Shown here piece after piece: positions 42,768 through 51,423 of a DNA stretch of 64,000 bases. The DNA is taken from NCBI RefSeq assembly GCF_001927285.1, contig NZ_MSIG01000001.1, positions 186,001 through 250,000 of the forward strand, read 5' to 3'. The notes below the pieces were generated by a model, which made no database searches, had not been told where the DNA came from, and saw only the letters and a program-made list of their open reading frames with translations. Made by a program: the position numbers and the translations under genes. This DNA is from Mongoliimonas terrestris (GTDB taxonomy: Bacteria; Pseudomonadota; Alphaproteobacteria; Rhizobiales; Pleomorphomonadaceae). Position 1 is the stretch's first letter, and every line of letters begins with the position of its first letter.

Positions 42768-44186
42768 ATGATCTCGGCCCGTGAAGCCCTGACGTCGATC
42801 GAACGCGGCATCCAGACCTTGCGCCGGGACGAGGACCGGATCCTGGCGCTCCTCTCCGAGACCACCGCCGAGGGCGACCGGCTGCGCACCGAGCGGACGG
42901 ATGGGTTCCGGGCGCTCGCGCGGCTGCGTCTCGACGCGCTGTCCCGCGACGAGGTGGTGGGCCAGCTCGACAGCGCCGAGCGCCGCGCCCTCGACATGCT
43001 GGAGCGCCGACGCGGCACCATGGACGCCCTCGCGGCGCGCCGGAAGGCTCTGCTCGACCGGCTGGAGACCGCCGAGGAGGACCGGGCGGCGCGCGCCGCC
43101 GCCCGGGACGAGGCCGTGGAGGCGATCGACGCCCTGCAGGCGCGCGTGGAGGCGGAGATCGCCGACGATCCCGCCTGGACGGCCGCCGAGGCCAGCATCG
43201 GCCATGCGCAAGCGACCGCCGCGGAAGCCGAGCAGAAGGCCGTGCAGGCGGAGGCCGATCGGGAGGAGAAGCGCAAGCCCTTCGAGGCCGACAGTCTCTT
43301 CATGTACCTGTGGACCCGCGGCTTCGGCACCCCCGCCTACCGGGCCGGCCCGATCACCCGCTACTTCGATGGCAAGGTGGCGGCCTTGATCGCCTACGAG
43401 GCGAACCGGCCGAACTACTTCATGCTGAACGAGATCCCCAAGCGCCTGCGCGAGCACGCCGACCGCGTGGCGGCGATGGTCCCGGCAGCGGAGGCCGCCC
43501 GCGAGGCGGTGGAGCGCGCGGCGCTGGAAGCTGCCGGCGTGGTGGCGCTGGAGACCCGCGCGACCACGATCGTGAGCCATCTGGCCGAGGCGGAGGCGGC
43601 CGAGGCGGCGATCAAGGCAGACCTCGACCGGCTCGACGCGGAGGCCCGCGATGCCCTCGACGAGACCACCAGCCCGGACGTGAAGGCCGCGCTCGACGAT
43701 CTCGCCGCCGCCCTGTCGCGTGAGGATCTCCGCGCCCTCTACCGCGAGGCGGAGGCGACCCCGACGCCGGAGGACGAGCGGATCGTCCAGCGGCTCCAGG
43801 ACATCGAGCGGTCGCTGGTGCGCGTCGAAGCGCAGATGGAGGAGTTGCGCAAGGCCTCCCTCGACCTCGCCGGCCGGCGCACCGAACTGGAACAGTCCGG
43901 CGACCGCTTTCGCAAGTCCGGCTATGACGACCCGTTCGGCGGCTTCGTCAACGAGGCGGTCATCGGCGGCCTCGTGGAGGGCATCATCCGCGGCGTGCTC
44001 ACCTCCGGCAAGCTCAACGACGCCCTTTCGGACGGCTTCCGCCGCCGCACGCCGAAGTCGAACCGCGGTGGTTTCGGCGGTGGCTTCGGCGGAAGCGGCC
44101 GCAGCGGCGGCGGCTTCCGCACTGGCGGCCGGATGGGCGGCGGATCGGGGTCGAAGGGCGGCTTCAGCACCGGCGGCTCGTTCTGA
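42768..44186 (+). CDS. Coiled-coil protein with Gly/Phe/Ser-rich tail
   Basis: The 472-residue protein is a long, highly charged coiled coil (residues 1-170 and 230-385) interrupted by a conserved-looking segment F-M-Y-L-W-T-R-G-F-G-T-P-A-Y. It ends in a low-complexity tail of Gly, Ser, Phe and Arg (G-G-F-G-G-G-F-G-G-S-G-R-S-G-G-G-F), like the tails of some TPM/YgcG-type proteins. No signal peptide is seen. Such tails can drive assembly or phase separation. Its function is unknown, but tight linkage with two other genes implies a shared complex. Confidence 0.72.
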   Translation: MISAREALTSIERGIQTLRRDEDRILALLSETTAEGDRLRTERTDGFRALARLRLDALSRDEVVGQLDSAERRALDMLERRRGTMDALAARRKALLDRLETAEEDRAARAAARDEAVEAIDALQARVEAEIADDPAWTAAEASIGHAQATAAEAEQKAVQAEADREEKRKPFEADSLFMYLWTRGFGTPAYRAGPITRYFDGKVAALIAYEANRPNYFMLNEIPKRLREHADRVAAMVPAAEAAREAVERAALEAAGVVALETRATTIVSHLAEAEAAEAAIKADLDRLDAEARDALDETTSPDVKAALDDLAAALSREDLRALYREAEATPTPEDERIVQRLQDIERSLVRVEAQMEELRKASLDLAGRRTELEQSGDRFRKSGYDDPFGGFVNEAVIGGLVEGIIRGVLTSGKLNDALSDGFRRRTPKSNRGGFGGGFGGSGRSGGGFRTGGRMGGGSGSKGGFSTGGSF

Positions 44187-44256
44187 GCCTCTGGCCGACG
44201 CCGCCCCCCGGCCGCGCCGGTTCACACCCGGACGCCGGCCTCTCCGTTGCCTTCGG

Positions 44257-44646
44257 TCAGAGCCTTGCCATTTCGTAGGCGTCGACCACGCCGTTGCCGT
44301 CCGTGTCGGCGCGATCGAACAGAGGCGTCGGCGCGGCCGCGAACTCGGCCCTCGTGATGCGCCCGTCTCTGTTCCGGTCGGCGCCGGCGACCGCGTCCCG
44401 CAGCCGGGCCGGGACCGGGCGCACGCCGGCCCGGTCCGCGCCGTCCAGCACGCCGTCGCGGTTGCGATCAAGACGGTCGAAGACCGCCTGGCGGCTGGAC
44501 GCGAACTCCGCCCGCGTCACCATCCCGTCCCCGTCGCGGTCCGCCGATTGCAGCATCCGCCGCGCGTCGGGGGCGGCGGAGGCCGTGCCCGTCGCCGCGA
44601 CAACGCCCGCCAACACCGCTGCGATCACCCATCCATGCGCTTTCAT
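44257..44646 (-). CDS. Secreted EF-hand protein
   Basis: The 129-residue protein has a signal peptide (ending A-S-A-A) and four EF-hand-like loops: D-R-D-G-D-G-M-V-T, D-R-N-R-D-G-V-L-D, D-R-N-R-D-G-R-I-T and D-T-D-G-N-G-V-V-D. It should bind calcium in the periplasm or outside. GGAGGA precedes the ATG. It follows a second secreted protein gene on the same strand, 23 bases away, so both may be controlled by the divergent two-component system. Confidence 0.9.
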   Translation of the reverse strand: MKAHGWVIAAVLAGVVAATGTASAAPDARRMLQSADRDGDGMVTRAEFASSRQAVFDRLDRNRDGVLDGADRAGVRPVPARLRDAVAGADRNRDGRITRAEFAAAPTPLFDRADTDGNGVVDAYEMARL

Positions 44647-44669
44647 GAGGTATCCTCCGGTGTCAGCGA

Positions 44670-45197
44670 TCAGCGGCTCGGGCAGGCGATGGCGGCGCCG
44701 GAGGCATCCCGGCAGCCGCCGCTCCGGGCAAGGCCCGTGGCCGGGTCGTAGGCGACCGTCCCCTGGTAGCTGTTGCCGTTCGCCGCCGTGACGCTGGTCT
44801 GGCGCGACCCCGCCATGGTGCCGTCGGCGGCGCGCGTGGCGCTGCCGGAGCTCGTCACGGTGCCCTTGGCGCCCGAGGCGGCGAACCCGCCGCTGTGGGC
44901 AGCGCTGCCGTCCGGCTGGACGGTCGTGGTGGCGGCCCGGGCGGCGGTGGCGCCGTTGCCGAGCCGGATGGCGCCACCGCTCGCCGCGGTCCGTGAGCCG
45001 TCCGCGTTCTGCCGATGGGTGCGGCCGCGCACCCAGGCGTTGCCGTTGGCGGCGCCGCCGGCGACGACGCCCTGCTCTCCGCGAACGCGCAGACGGCCAC
45101 TCGCCGCTTCCGCAGGGGCGAGCGACAGCAGCACGGCGCCGGCGGCCGCAAGGGCAAGAAGCGTCCCGGTCCTGGTCCCGGTTCTGGTCATGATCAT
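44670..45197 (-). CDS. Small secreted Gly/Ala/Ser/Thr-rich protein
   Basis: The 175-residue protein has a signal peptide (L-L-A-L-A-A-A-G-A-V-L-L-S-L-A-P-A-E-A-A), then a low-complexity region with repeats of the type N-G-N-A, D-G-S and A-A-S-G, and a final C...C pair that may form a disulfide (G-G-C-R-D-A-S-G-A-A-I-A-C). I do not recognise the family. GAGGAG precedes the ATG. Divergent from an OmpR-type regulator gene, which probably controls it. Confidence 0.75.
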   Translation of the reverse strand: MIMTRTGTRTGTLLALAAAGAVLLSLAPAEAASGRLRVRGEQGVVAGGAANGNAWVRGRTHRQNADGSRTAASGGAIRLGNGATAARAATTTVQPDGSAAHSGGFAASGAKGTVTSSGSATRAADGTMAGSRQTSVTAANGNSYQGTVAYDPATGLARSGGCRDASGAAIACPSR

Positions 45198-45284
45198 GAT
45201 CGTCTCCTCGGCACGGGGACCGATACGGTCCCGACCGGGATCGGTGTGCGCCGGGGCTGTTACCGGGTTGTGGCCCGGTCGGGC

Positions 45285-45340
45285 GAAGATGTTTCAGGGT
45301 CTTGCGCCACGGCCGCTTCGTCACGGCCTGTAACATCTTC
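45285..45340 (+). promoter_or_regulatory. Candidate response-regulator binding region
   Basis: GAAGATGTTTCAG (45285-45297) and CTGTAACATCTTC (45328-45340) form an inverted repeat with one mismatch. CTGTTAC nearby at about 45256 and CTGTAAC at 45328 give a repeated TGTWAC-like element of the sort bound by OmpR-family proteins. It sits between the secreted-protein genes and the regulator gene. Confidence 0.4.
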
Positions 45341-45434
45341 CAGCAAGACCCGGACCCCGGGGCGCCCTAACCTCTGCCGGACGGGAGCCGACCGCGGAGC
45401 CGGCGGCGGGGCATCGTGAATAAGGGGAAACGGC

Positions 45435-46154
45435 GTGTCGAAGTCAGGCGGACGCGTGATCGTGGTCGACGACGACGCCGAAATGCGCGCCCTGATCCAG
45501 CGCTATCTCGGCGAGAACGGGCTGTCGGTCCGTGCCGTGCCGGACGGTACCGGTCTCGACCGGGCGATCGCCCGGGAGCCGGCCGACGTGATCGTCCTCG
45601 ACCTGATGATGCCGGGCGAGGACGGTCTCGCCATCTGCCGTCGCCTGCGCGCCGGCGGAGAGGAGACGCCCATCCTGATGCTGACCGCGCGGGGCGACCC
45701 CATCGATCGCGTGCTTGGCCTGGAGATGGGCGCCGACGACTACCTCGCAAAACCCTTCCTGCCGCGCGAACTGCTTGCCCGTATCGGCGCCCTCACCCGG
45801 CGCCGCGGCGGCGGATCGCCCCTCGGGCTGCCGGCGGAGGGACAGGTGGCCTTCGGGCCGTTCGTCCTCGACCTCGACCGGCTCCAGCTCACCCGCGCGG
45901 GCCTCCCCGTCGAGCTCACCACGCGCGAATTCGTCTTCCTGAAGACGCTCGTGCTCCATGCCGGCCGGCCGCTCTCCCGCGCCCAGCTCATCGACCTCGC
46001 CATCGGTCGCGACGCCGCCGTGACCGACCGGGCCGTGGACGTGCAGATCGCGCGTCTGCGCAAGGCGATCGGCGACGACGCGGACGAGCCGGTCTGGATC
46101 AAGACCGTCTGGGGGCACGGCTACATGGTCGTCAAACCGGGCGAAGCGCCATGA
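45435..46154 (+). CDS. OmpR-family response regulator
   Basis: The 239-residue protein has a receiver domain with acidic pocket D12-D13-D14, phosphoacceptor D56 (I-V-L-D-L-M-M-P) and Lys in A-K-P-F, followed by a winged-helix DNA-binding domain (E-F-V-F-L-K-T-L-V, R-A-V-D-V-Q-I-A-R-L-R-K). It overlaps the kinase start by four bases. It is likely to control itself and the divergent secreted proteins. Confidence 0.95.
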   Translation: MSKSGGRVIVVDDDAEMRALIQRYLGENGLSVRAVPDGTGLDRAIAREPADVIVLDLMMPGEDGLAICRRLRAGGEETPILMLTARGDPIDRVLGLEMGADDYLAKPFLPRELLARIGALTRRRGGGSPLGLPAEGQVAFGPFVLDLDRLQLTRAGLPVELTTREFVFLKTLVLHAGRPLSRAQLIDLAIGRDAAVTDRAVDVQIARLRKAIGDDADEPVWIKTVWGHGYMVVKPGEAP

Positions 46155-47485
46155 CGGGCCTGCGCACCCTCTGGGGCCGCACGCTTGCCATCGTGGTGGC
46201 GGCGGTGATCGCAGCCGAACTCCTCACGGCCGTCTTGTTCAACGCGCTGGTGCTGCTGCCGGAGCTCAACCGCATCGCGCGGACCACCGCCGCGAGCGTG
46301 GCCGCGGTGGCCGACGCGCTCGCCGAGGTCGACCCGGAGCACCGGGGCCGGCTCCTGGCCCGGCTTCCGGAAGCGGGCTGGCTTGACCTTCGGCCGGACA
46401 CCACCCCGCCGGACGCCGACGGCGGCCGGCCGCGGTTTCTGGAACGGGTGTTCATGGCCGCCCTCCTGGAGGCCCTCGGCGACCGGGCGGACCTCGTCTG
46501 GCGGACCGACGGCCGCGGCCGCCTCTGGGTGCACCTCACCATCGGGGAGGACGGCTACTGGATCGGCGTGCGGTCGCTGCCGCGCCTTTCCATCGTCGGG
46601 TTGTTCGCGCTCTGCGCGCTGATTTCAGCGGCCCTCGCCGCACTCGTCGCCACGCGCCTGACCACCGGGATCCTCAGCCCGCTCGCCGCGCTCGGCCGTG
46701 CCAGCGAGGCCCTCACCCTGTCGCGCCTGCCGGATCCCCTGCCGGAGGTCGGTCCGGACGACCTTGCCCGGGTGACGCGGAGCTTCAACCTGATGACGGC
46801 CCGCCTTCGCGCGGACGATGCGCGGCGCCGCACCGTGCTGGCCGGCATCTCCCACGACGCCCGCACGCCGGTCACCAAGCTCCGCCTCGCGCTCGCCCTG
46901 ATGCGGCCGGAGGACCCCGCCCTGATGGCGAGCGCCGAGCGCCAGCTCGACGTCATCGAGCACATCCTCTTCCAATTCCTGACCTTCGCGCGCGGCTTTG
47001 AAGCCGAGCCGGTGGCGCCCGTCGCCGTCGAGAAACTCCTCGGCGATCTGGCGAAGCGTTTCGCGGCCGACGGGCTGGTGGTGACTCCCTCCGCCGCCGG
47101 CCTCCGTGCGCCCGGCCGGACGGAGGCGCTCCACCGGGCGCTCGCCAACCTGGTGGAGAACGCCCTCCGCTACGGCGCCCCGCCGGTCCGCCTGGAGGCG
47201 GTCGCCCGCGACGCTCGCGTCGATTTCGTCGTCACCGACGCGGGCCCGGGTCTCGACCCGGCCGACGTGGAGCGCCTGCGCCAGCCGTTCGCCCGCGGCG
47301 ACGAGGCACGGACCGGCGATCGCGACGGCACCGGCCTCGGCCTTGCGATCGCCGACGAGGTCGCGGCCCTCCACGGCGGCCATCTGGCGTTCGCCCGGAC
47401 GGCGGAGGGATTCCAGGCGACCCTCTCGATCCCGCGCCCGGCCATCCCCGCCCCGCTCGGCGACCGCACGGGCATCGCCTCCTGA
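46151..47485 (+). CDS. Sensor histidine kinase, EnvZ-like
   Basis: The 444-residue kinase has membrane helices near residues 11-36 and 146-168 with a periplasmic loop between. A HAMP region follows, then the H-box I-S-H235-D-A-R-T-P, N-box N-L-V-E-N-A-L-R-Y-G and G-box G-T-G-L-G-L-A-I. The partner of the upstream regulator. The periplasmic domain has no recognised ligand motif. Confidence 0.95.
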   Translation: MTGLRTLWGRTLAIVVAAVIAAELLTAVLFNALVLLPELNRIARTTAASVAAVADALAEVDPEHRGRLLARLPEAGWLDLRPDTTPPDADGGRPRFLERVFMAALLEALGDRADLVWRTDGRGRLWVHLTIGEDGYWIGVRSLPRLSIVGLFALCALISAALAALVATRLTTGILSPLAALGRASEALTLSRLPDPLPEVGPDDLARVTRSFNLMTARLRADDARRRTVLAGISHDARTPVTKLRLALALMRPEDPALMASAERQLDVIEHILFQFLTFARGFEAEPVAPVAVEKLLGDLAKRFAADGLVVTPSAAGLRAPGRTEALHRALANLVENALRYGAPPVRLEAVARDARVDFVVTDAGPGLDPADVERLRQPFARGDEARTGDRDGTGLGLAIADEVAALHGGHLAFARTAEGFQATLSIPRPAIPAPLGDRTGIAS

Positions 47486-47639
47486 TCGTGGCGCCGGGCG
47501 TCGTGCTGCTGGGCGCCGTTAAGGCCGAGAAGCGGATCGCCGCAGGACGCGTCCCCGTCGACAGGACGCGCTCCACCGCCCGCGACAGCGGAGCGGCGGA
47601 GTGAGGTCCCGGATGGGGGCGGCCGTCCGGCGCCTCGCG

Positions 47640-48443
47640 TCAGGCGTCGTCGCGAAGCGCGTCCGCCGCGGTCCGCTCGATCTCGGCGGCGAGGGTCTTC
47701 TGAAGGCCGAGGCGCGCGGCGAGGAGGTCGAGCCAGGCGCGCTCGGCCGGCGTGTCCGGATCCATCGCCAGGAGGGCGGCCGCGTAGATCTCGATCCGCG
47801 AGGTCTCGTCCGTCGCCTGGCGGACAACGCGCTCGATGTCGGCGGGCGCGCGGAGCTCGTCCATGACGAAAGCCTTGGCGTCGGTGTCGAGCCCGAGCCC
47901 GTCCAGGTGGGCGAAGATCCGGCCCTGCTCCTCGGCGTCGATATGGCCGTCGGCCTTGGCGCCGGCGATCATGGCGACCAGGATATGCTCGGCGCGGGCG
48001 TTCGGCCCTTCCGGCGCGACCTCGGGGTTGAACGGGCTGTCGCTCGGCGGCGGCAGCAACTTCGGCGCGGTGGCGAAGGCGGGCGTGGTGCCGGGCGCGG
48101 CGGCGGCCGGCGCGCTTGCCGGGTTCTGCTGCCAGGTGGTGTAGGCCCGGTAGGCGAGGCCGGCGACGAGCGCCAGGCCGCCGATCTTGACGGCGGAGCC
48201 ACCGAGCTTCATGGCGGTCTTGCGCGCCTTCTTGTTGGACAGGAGGAGACCGAGAGCGCCCCCGGAGAGGGCGCCGCCCGCAAGGTCCATGGCCCGGCTG
48301 CCGCCGGAAGCGCCGCCCTTCGAAAGGCCGCCCTGGCCACCAGTCACCTCCCCGAGAACCCGCCGCGCGGTTTCGCCGAGGGCACCCGACTGGGACCCGA
48401 GAACCTGATCCAGAAGCTTCTTCGCGTCGAACACGGGGGGCAT
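47640..48443 (-). CDS. DUF533/TerB-like membrane-associated protein (YebE-like)
   Basis: The protein of about 267 residues begins near V-F-D-A-K-K-L-L-D-Q-V-L-G, has a Gly-rich N-terminal region with one or two weak hydrophobic segments (G-G-A-L-S-G-G-A-L-G-L-L-L; V-K-I-G-G-L-A-L-V-A-G-L-A-Y), a Pro-rich linker, then a helical TerB-like domain (I-L-V-A-M-I-A-G-A-K-A-D-G-H-I-D-A-E-E). A GTG at 48464 is the alternative start. DUF533 members are envelope-stress-linked but functionally undefined. Confidence 0.85.
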   Translation of the reverse strand: MPPVFDAKKLLDQVLGSQSGALGETARRVLGEVTGGQGGLSKGGASGGSRAMDLAGGALSGGALGLLLSNKKARKTAMKLGGSAVKIGGLALVAGLAYRAYTTWQQNPASAPAAAAPGTTPAFATAPKLLPPPSDSPFNPEVAPEGPNARAEHILVAMIAGAKADGHIDAEEQGRIFAHLDGLGLDTDAKAFVMDELRAPADIERVVRQATDETSRIEIYAAALLAMDPDTPAERAWLDLLAARLGLQKTLAAEIERTAADALRDDA

Positions 48444-48544
48444 CCTCTCTGATCGTCCATGCACGGATCACCGACGGCGCCATGCACGGCCCAAGTGGGG
48501 GGCGTGCCGACCAAGCGCAAGCGTTGGGCGCGGCCGGACGACGC

Positions 48545-48883
48545 TCAGGCGCACGCCGTGAGCACGGCACCCGGAACGCCGATGAAGACGGTCGCCGCGA
48601 AGGCCGCGCCGGTAATCCAGAAAGGCGCGTCGGCGAACACCGAACGGCGATCGCCGGGGCTGCCGCGGCGCCGGAGCGCCAGCCCGAGCGGCACGAAGGC
48701 CGCCAGATGGACGGACCAGACCCCGAGCAGCACCAGGCGCTGCAGGCTGAGCGGACCGACCATCTCCATCTGCCAGCCGAACGCGCACCCAGCCGAGGCG
48801 GCCGCGTAGAGCATCACGAAGGCGCTGCTCCAGATCAGGAAGCCGGCGGTGACGAACACCGGGAATGAGGTCTGCGCGTTCAT
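48545..48883 (-). CDS. Small membrane protein at the end of the oxidase operon
   Basis: The 112-residue protein has three hydrophobic helices (A-G-F-L-I-W-S-S-A-F-V-M-L-Y-A, V-L-L-G-V-W-S-V-H-L-A-A-F-V and A-F-A-A-T-V-F-I-G-V-P). It overlaps the oxidase stop by four bases. Position suggests an accessory oxidase subunit or assembly factor. No family recognised. Confidence 0.65.
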   Translation of the reverse strand: MNAQTSFPVFVTAGFLIWSSAFVMLYAAASAGCAFGWQMEMVGPLSLQRLVLLGVWSVHLAAFVPLGLALRRRGSPGDRRSVFADAPFWITGAAFAATVFIGVPGAVLTACA

Positions 48884-51423
48884 CCGGCGAGCATCCCTTC
48901 AAGGCCGAACAGGGTCGCCAGCGCGATCGCGGCCGCGCCGGCCACATAGTCGTGCCAGAGCGAGCCGATTGACAGATCGCTGGTGCGGCGCGCCGACACG
49001 AAGCCGCGGCGAACCCGCACCAAGCCGTAGACCGCAAGGAGGAGACCGATCGCCGCATGGACGCCCACGTAGGCGAGAAGTGCCGTCGACACGGCCCCGA
49101 ACGCGTGGGTGGTCGGATCCGGAAGCGCCGGAACGAGGCCCGCCACCCCGCCGAGCGCCACCACCCCGCCGGCCGCCGCACCGGCGAGGAGGAGCGACGG
49201 CGAGGCGCCCCGCCGCGCCCGGGCGAGCGCGCCGCGACCGGCGAGCGCCGCCAGGAACGCGCCGGCGGCAAGGGCCGCACCGGCCGCGACCCCGCCGTCA
49301 AGGCCGGCCGGCGGCGGCCAGCCGGACGCGATCACGGCGAGGAAGAAGAGGCCGAAGAGGAGCGACGCCAGCATGGTGCCGTCGGCAAGGAGGAGGAAGA
49401 CCATGCCCCACCAGGACGGCGGGCGGGCCGCTTCCAGATGGGTCGGCAGCAACAGCCCCCGCCCGGCGGATAGCGGGCCGATGTCGGACCGGGCGCCGCC
49501 GGCGCGCGTCCAGGCGAGAAGAAGGCACACCGTGATCGCCAGACCGGCGAGCGCCAGGAGATAGACCTTGAAAAGCACGCTGACAAAGAAGACCCCCGTC
49601 GCCAGGGCGGAGACGAGCGGCAGGAGCGTCGGGCGCGGCAGCACGACGATCTGCTCCGGCCGGCCGCTCAGCGCCTCCACAGCGATCGTCTCCTGCCAGC
49701 CGTTGCGGGCGTGCGCCAGGTAACCCTCCCCTGCGGCGAGCTTGGCGCCAAGCTGCGGCGCGTCGGTGAGCGGCGCCCGGCCGTCCACATGGGGGATCGA
49801 CAGGAAGGCGTAGCTCGTCGGCGGAAGCGGGATCGCCCATTCCAGGGTCTCGGCCTGCCAGGGGTCTCGTCTTGTCCGGGCACCGTAGCGGCGCTGCAGC
49901 GCCACGTCCACGACGAAGAGCGCGAACCCCATGGTCATCACGAAGCCGCCGATGGAGGAGACGAGGTTGAGCTCGGTCCAGCCGACGGCGTCGAGATAGG
50001 TATGCACCCGCCGCGGCATGCCCTTCAGCCCGGTCAGGTGCATCAGGAAGAAGGTGGCGTTCATGCCGAGGAAGATCAGCCAGAAGGCCGCCTTGCCGAG
50101 GCCGTAGACGGTCTGCCGGCCGGTGACCAGCGGCAGGTAGTAGTAGGCGGCGGCGAGCATGGGAAAGACGAAGCCGCCGATCAGCACGTAGTGCAGATGG
50201 GCGACCACGAAGTGGGTGTCGTGGGCCTGCCAGTCGAACGGCACCACCGCCACCATCACGCCGGTGAGCCCGCCGGTGACGAAGACGAAGAAGAAGCCGA
50301 GGAGGTAGAGCATCGGCAGATGGAGCCGGGGACGGCCCATGGCGAGGGTGCCGATCCAGGCGAAGATCTGGATGCCGGTCGGGATCGCCACCAGCATGCT
50401 GGCCGCGGAGAAGAAGGCGAGCGCCATGTGCGGGATGCCCACCGTGAACATGTGGTGGACCCAGAGGCCGAAGCTGAGGAAGGCGAGCGCGACGAGGCTC
50501 GCCACGATGGCCGTGTATCCGATCAGCGGATGGCGGGCGAGCACCGGGATCATGGTGGAGACGAGCCCGGCCGCCGGCACGAAGATGATGTAGACCTCCG
50601 GATGGCCGAAGAGCCAGAAGAGGTGCTGCCAGAGCAGCGGATCGCCGCCGCGCGTGGGGTCGAAGAAGGGCCAGTCGAAGGCCCGCTCCAGCTCCAGGAG
50701 GATGCTGCCGAGGATGAGCGGCGGAAAGCCGAACAGCATCATCAGGGCGGTGATCAGCATGTACCAGGCGAAGATGGGCATGCGGTCGAGCGACATGCCC
50801 GGCGCGCGCAGCTTCAGGATGGTGACGATGATCTCCACCGCCGCCGAGATGGCCGAGATCTCCACGAAGGTGACGCCGATCAGCCAGACGTCGGCGTTGA
50901 TGCCGGGCGAGTAGGGCCGCGAGGAGAGCGGCGTGTACATGAACCAGCCGGCGTCCGGCGCCGCGCCCACGGCGAGCGCCACGATGAGGATCGAGCCACC
51001 GAAGAGATAGCACCAGTAGCCATAGGCGGAGAGGCGCGGAAACGCCATGTCGCGGCTGCCGAGCATCTTCGGCAACAGGTACATGGCCCATCCCTCCAGC
51101 ATCGGGATGGCGAACAGGAACATCATCACCGTGCCGTGCATGGTGAAGATCTGGTTGTAGAGCGCCGGTCCGACGAAGGCGCTGTGCGGTGTCGCCAGCT
51201 GCGCCCGGATCAGCATGGCGAGCAGGCCGCCGATGGTGAAGAAGGCGAAGGCGGTGAGCATGAAGCGCCGGCCGACCACCGTGTGGTTGACGGCCGACAG
51301 CCGCCCCCAGCCCGGCGGCGTGCGCCAGATGGCGTCGAGCGCCTTGTGAAGCGCCACCGGCGAGGTCGGCGGGGCGGGATCGCCGGCGGTCCGGGCCGGG
51401 TGGGTATCGCTTGGCGCACTCAT
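48880..51423 (-). CDS. Cytochrome c oxidase, fused subunits I and III
   Basis: The 847-residue protein carries subunit I in residues about 40-480 and a subunit III-like region near the end. Heme a ligands H96 and H411, heme a3 ligand H409, CuB ligands H274, H323 and H324, and cross-link Tyr278 are all present. E276 of the D channel and D125 at its mouth (D-M-A-F-P-R) are kept. The K-channel lysine position in the T-G-I-K motif is Gln352 (P-T-G-I-Q). The fusion is known for some caa3-like oxidases. It is translationally coupled to subunit II upstream and the small membrane gene downstream. Confidence 0.93.
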   Translation of the reverse strand: MSAPSDTHPARTAGDPAPPTSPVALHKALDAIWRTPPGWGRLSAVNHTVVGRRFMLTAFAFFTIGGLLAMLIRAQLATPHSAFVGPALYNQIFTMHGTVMMFLFAIPMLEGWAMYLLPKMLGSRDMAFPRLSAYGYWCYLFGGSILIVALAVGAAPDAGWFMYTPLSSRPYSPGINADVWLIGVTFVEISAISAAVEIIVTILKLRAPGMSLDRMPIFAWYMLITALMMLFGFPPLILGSILLELERAFDWPFFDPTRGGDPLLWQHLFWLFGHPEVYIIFVPAAGLVSTMIPVLARHPLIGYTAIVASLVALAFLSFGLWVHHMFTVGIPHMALAFFSAASMLVAIPTGIQIFAWIGTLAMGRPRLHLPMLYLLGFFFVFVTGGLTGVMVAVVPFDWQAHDTHFVVAHLHYVLIGGFVFPMLAAAYYYLPLVTGRQTVYGLGKAAFWLIFLGMNATFFLMHLTGLKGMPRRVHTYLDAVGWTELNLVSSIGGFVMTMGFALFVVDVALQRRYGARTRRDPWQAETLEWAIPLPPTSYAFLSIPHVDGRAPLTDAPQLGAKLAAGEGYLAHARNGWQETIAVEALSGRPEQIVVLPRPTLLPLVSALATGVFFVSVLFKVYLLALAGLAITVCLLLAWTRAGGARSDIGPLSAGRGLLLPTHLEAARPPSWWGMVFLLLADGTMLASLLFGLFFLAVIASGWPPPAGLDGGVAAGAALAAGAFLAALAGRGALARARRGASPSLLLAGAAAGGVVALGGVAGLVPALPDPTTHAFGAVSTALLAYVGVHAAIGLLLAVYGLVRVRRGFVSARRTSDLSIGSLWHDYVAGAAAIALATLFGLEGMLAG

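Noticed and set aside
46151-47485. Sensor kinase as a fusion with the response regulator
   Set aside because: The open frame that begins at 45416 runs through both, but the regulator is in a different frame; the kinase begins at 46151 with an ATGA overlap.
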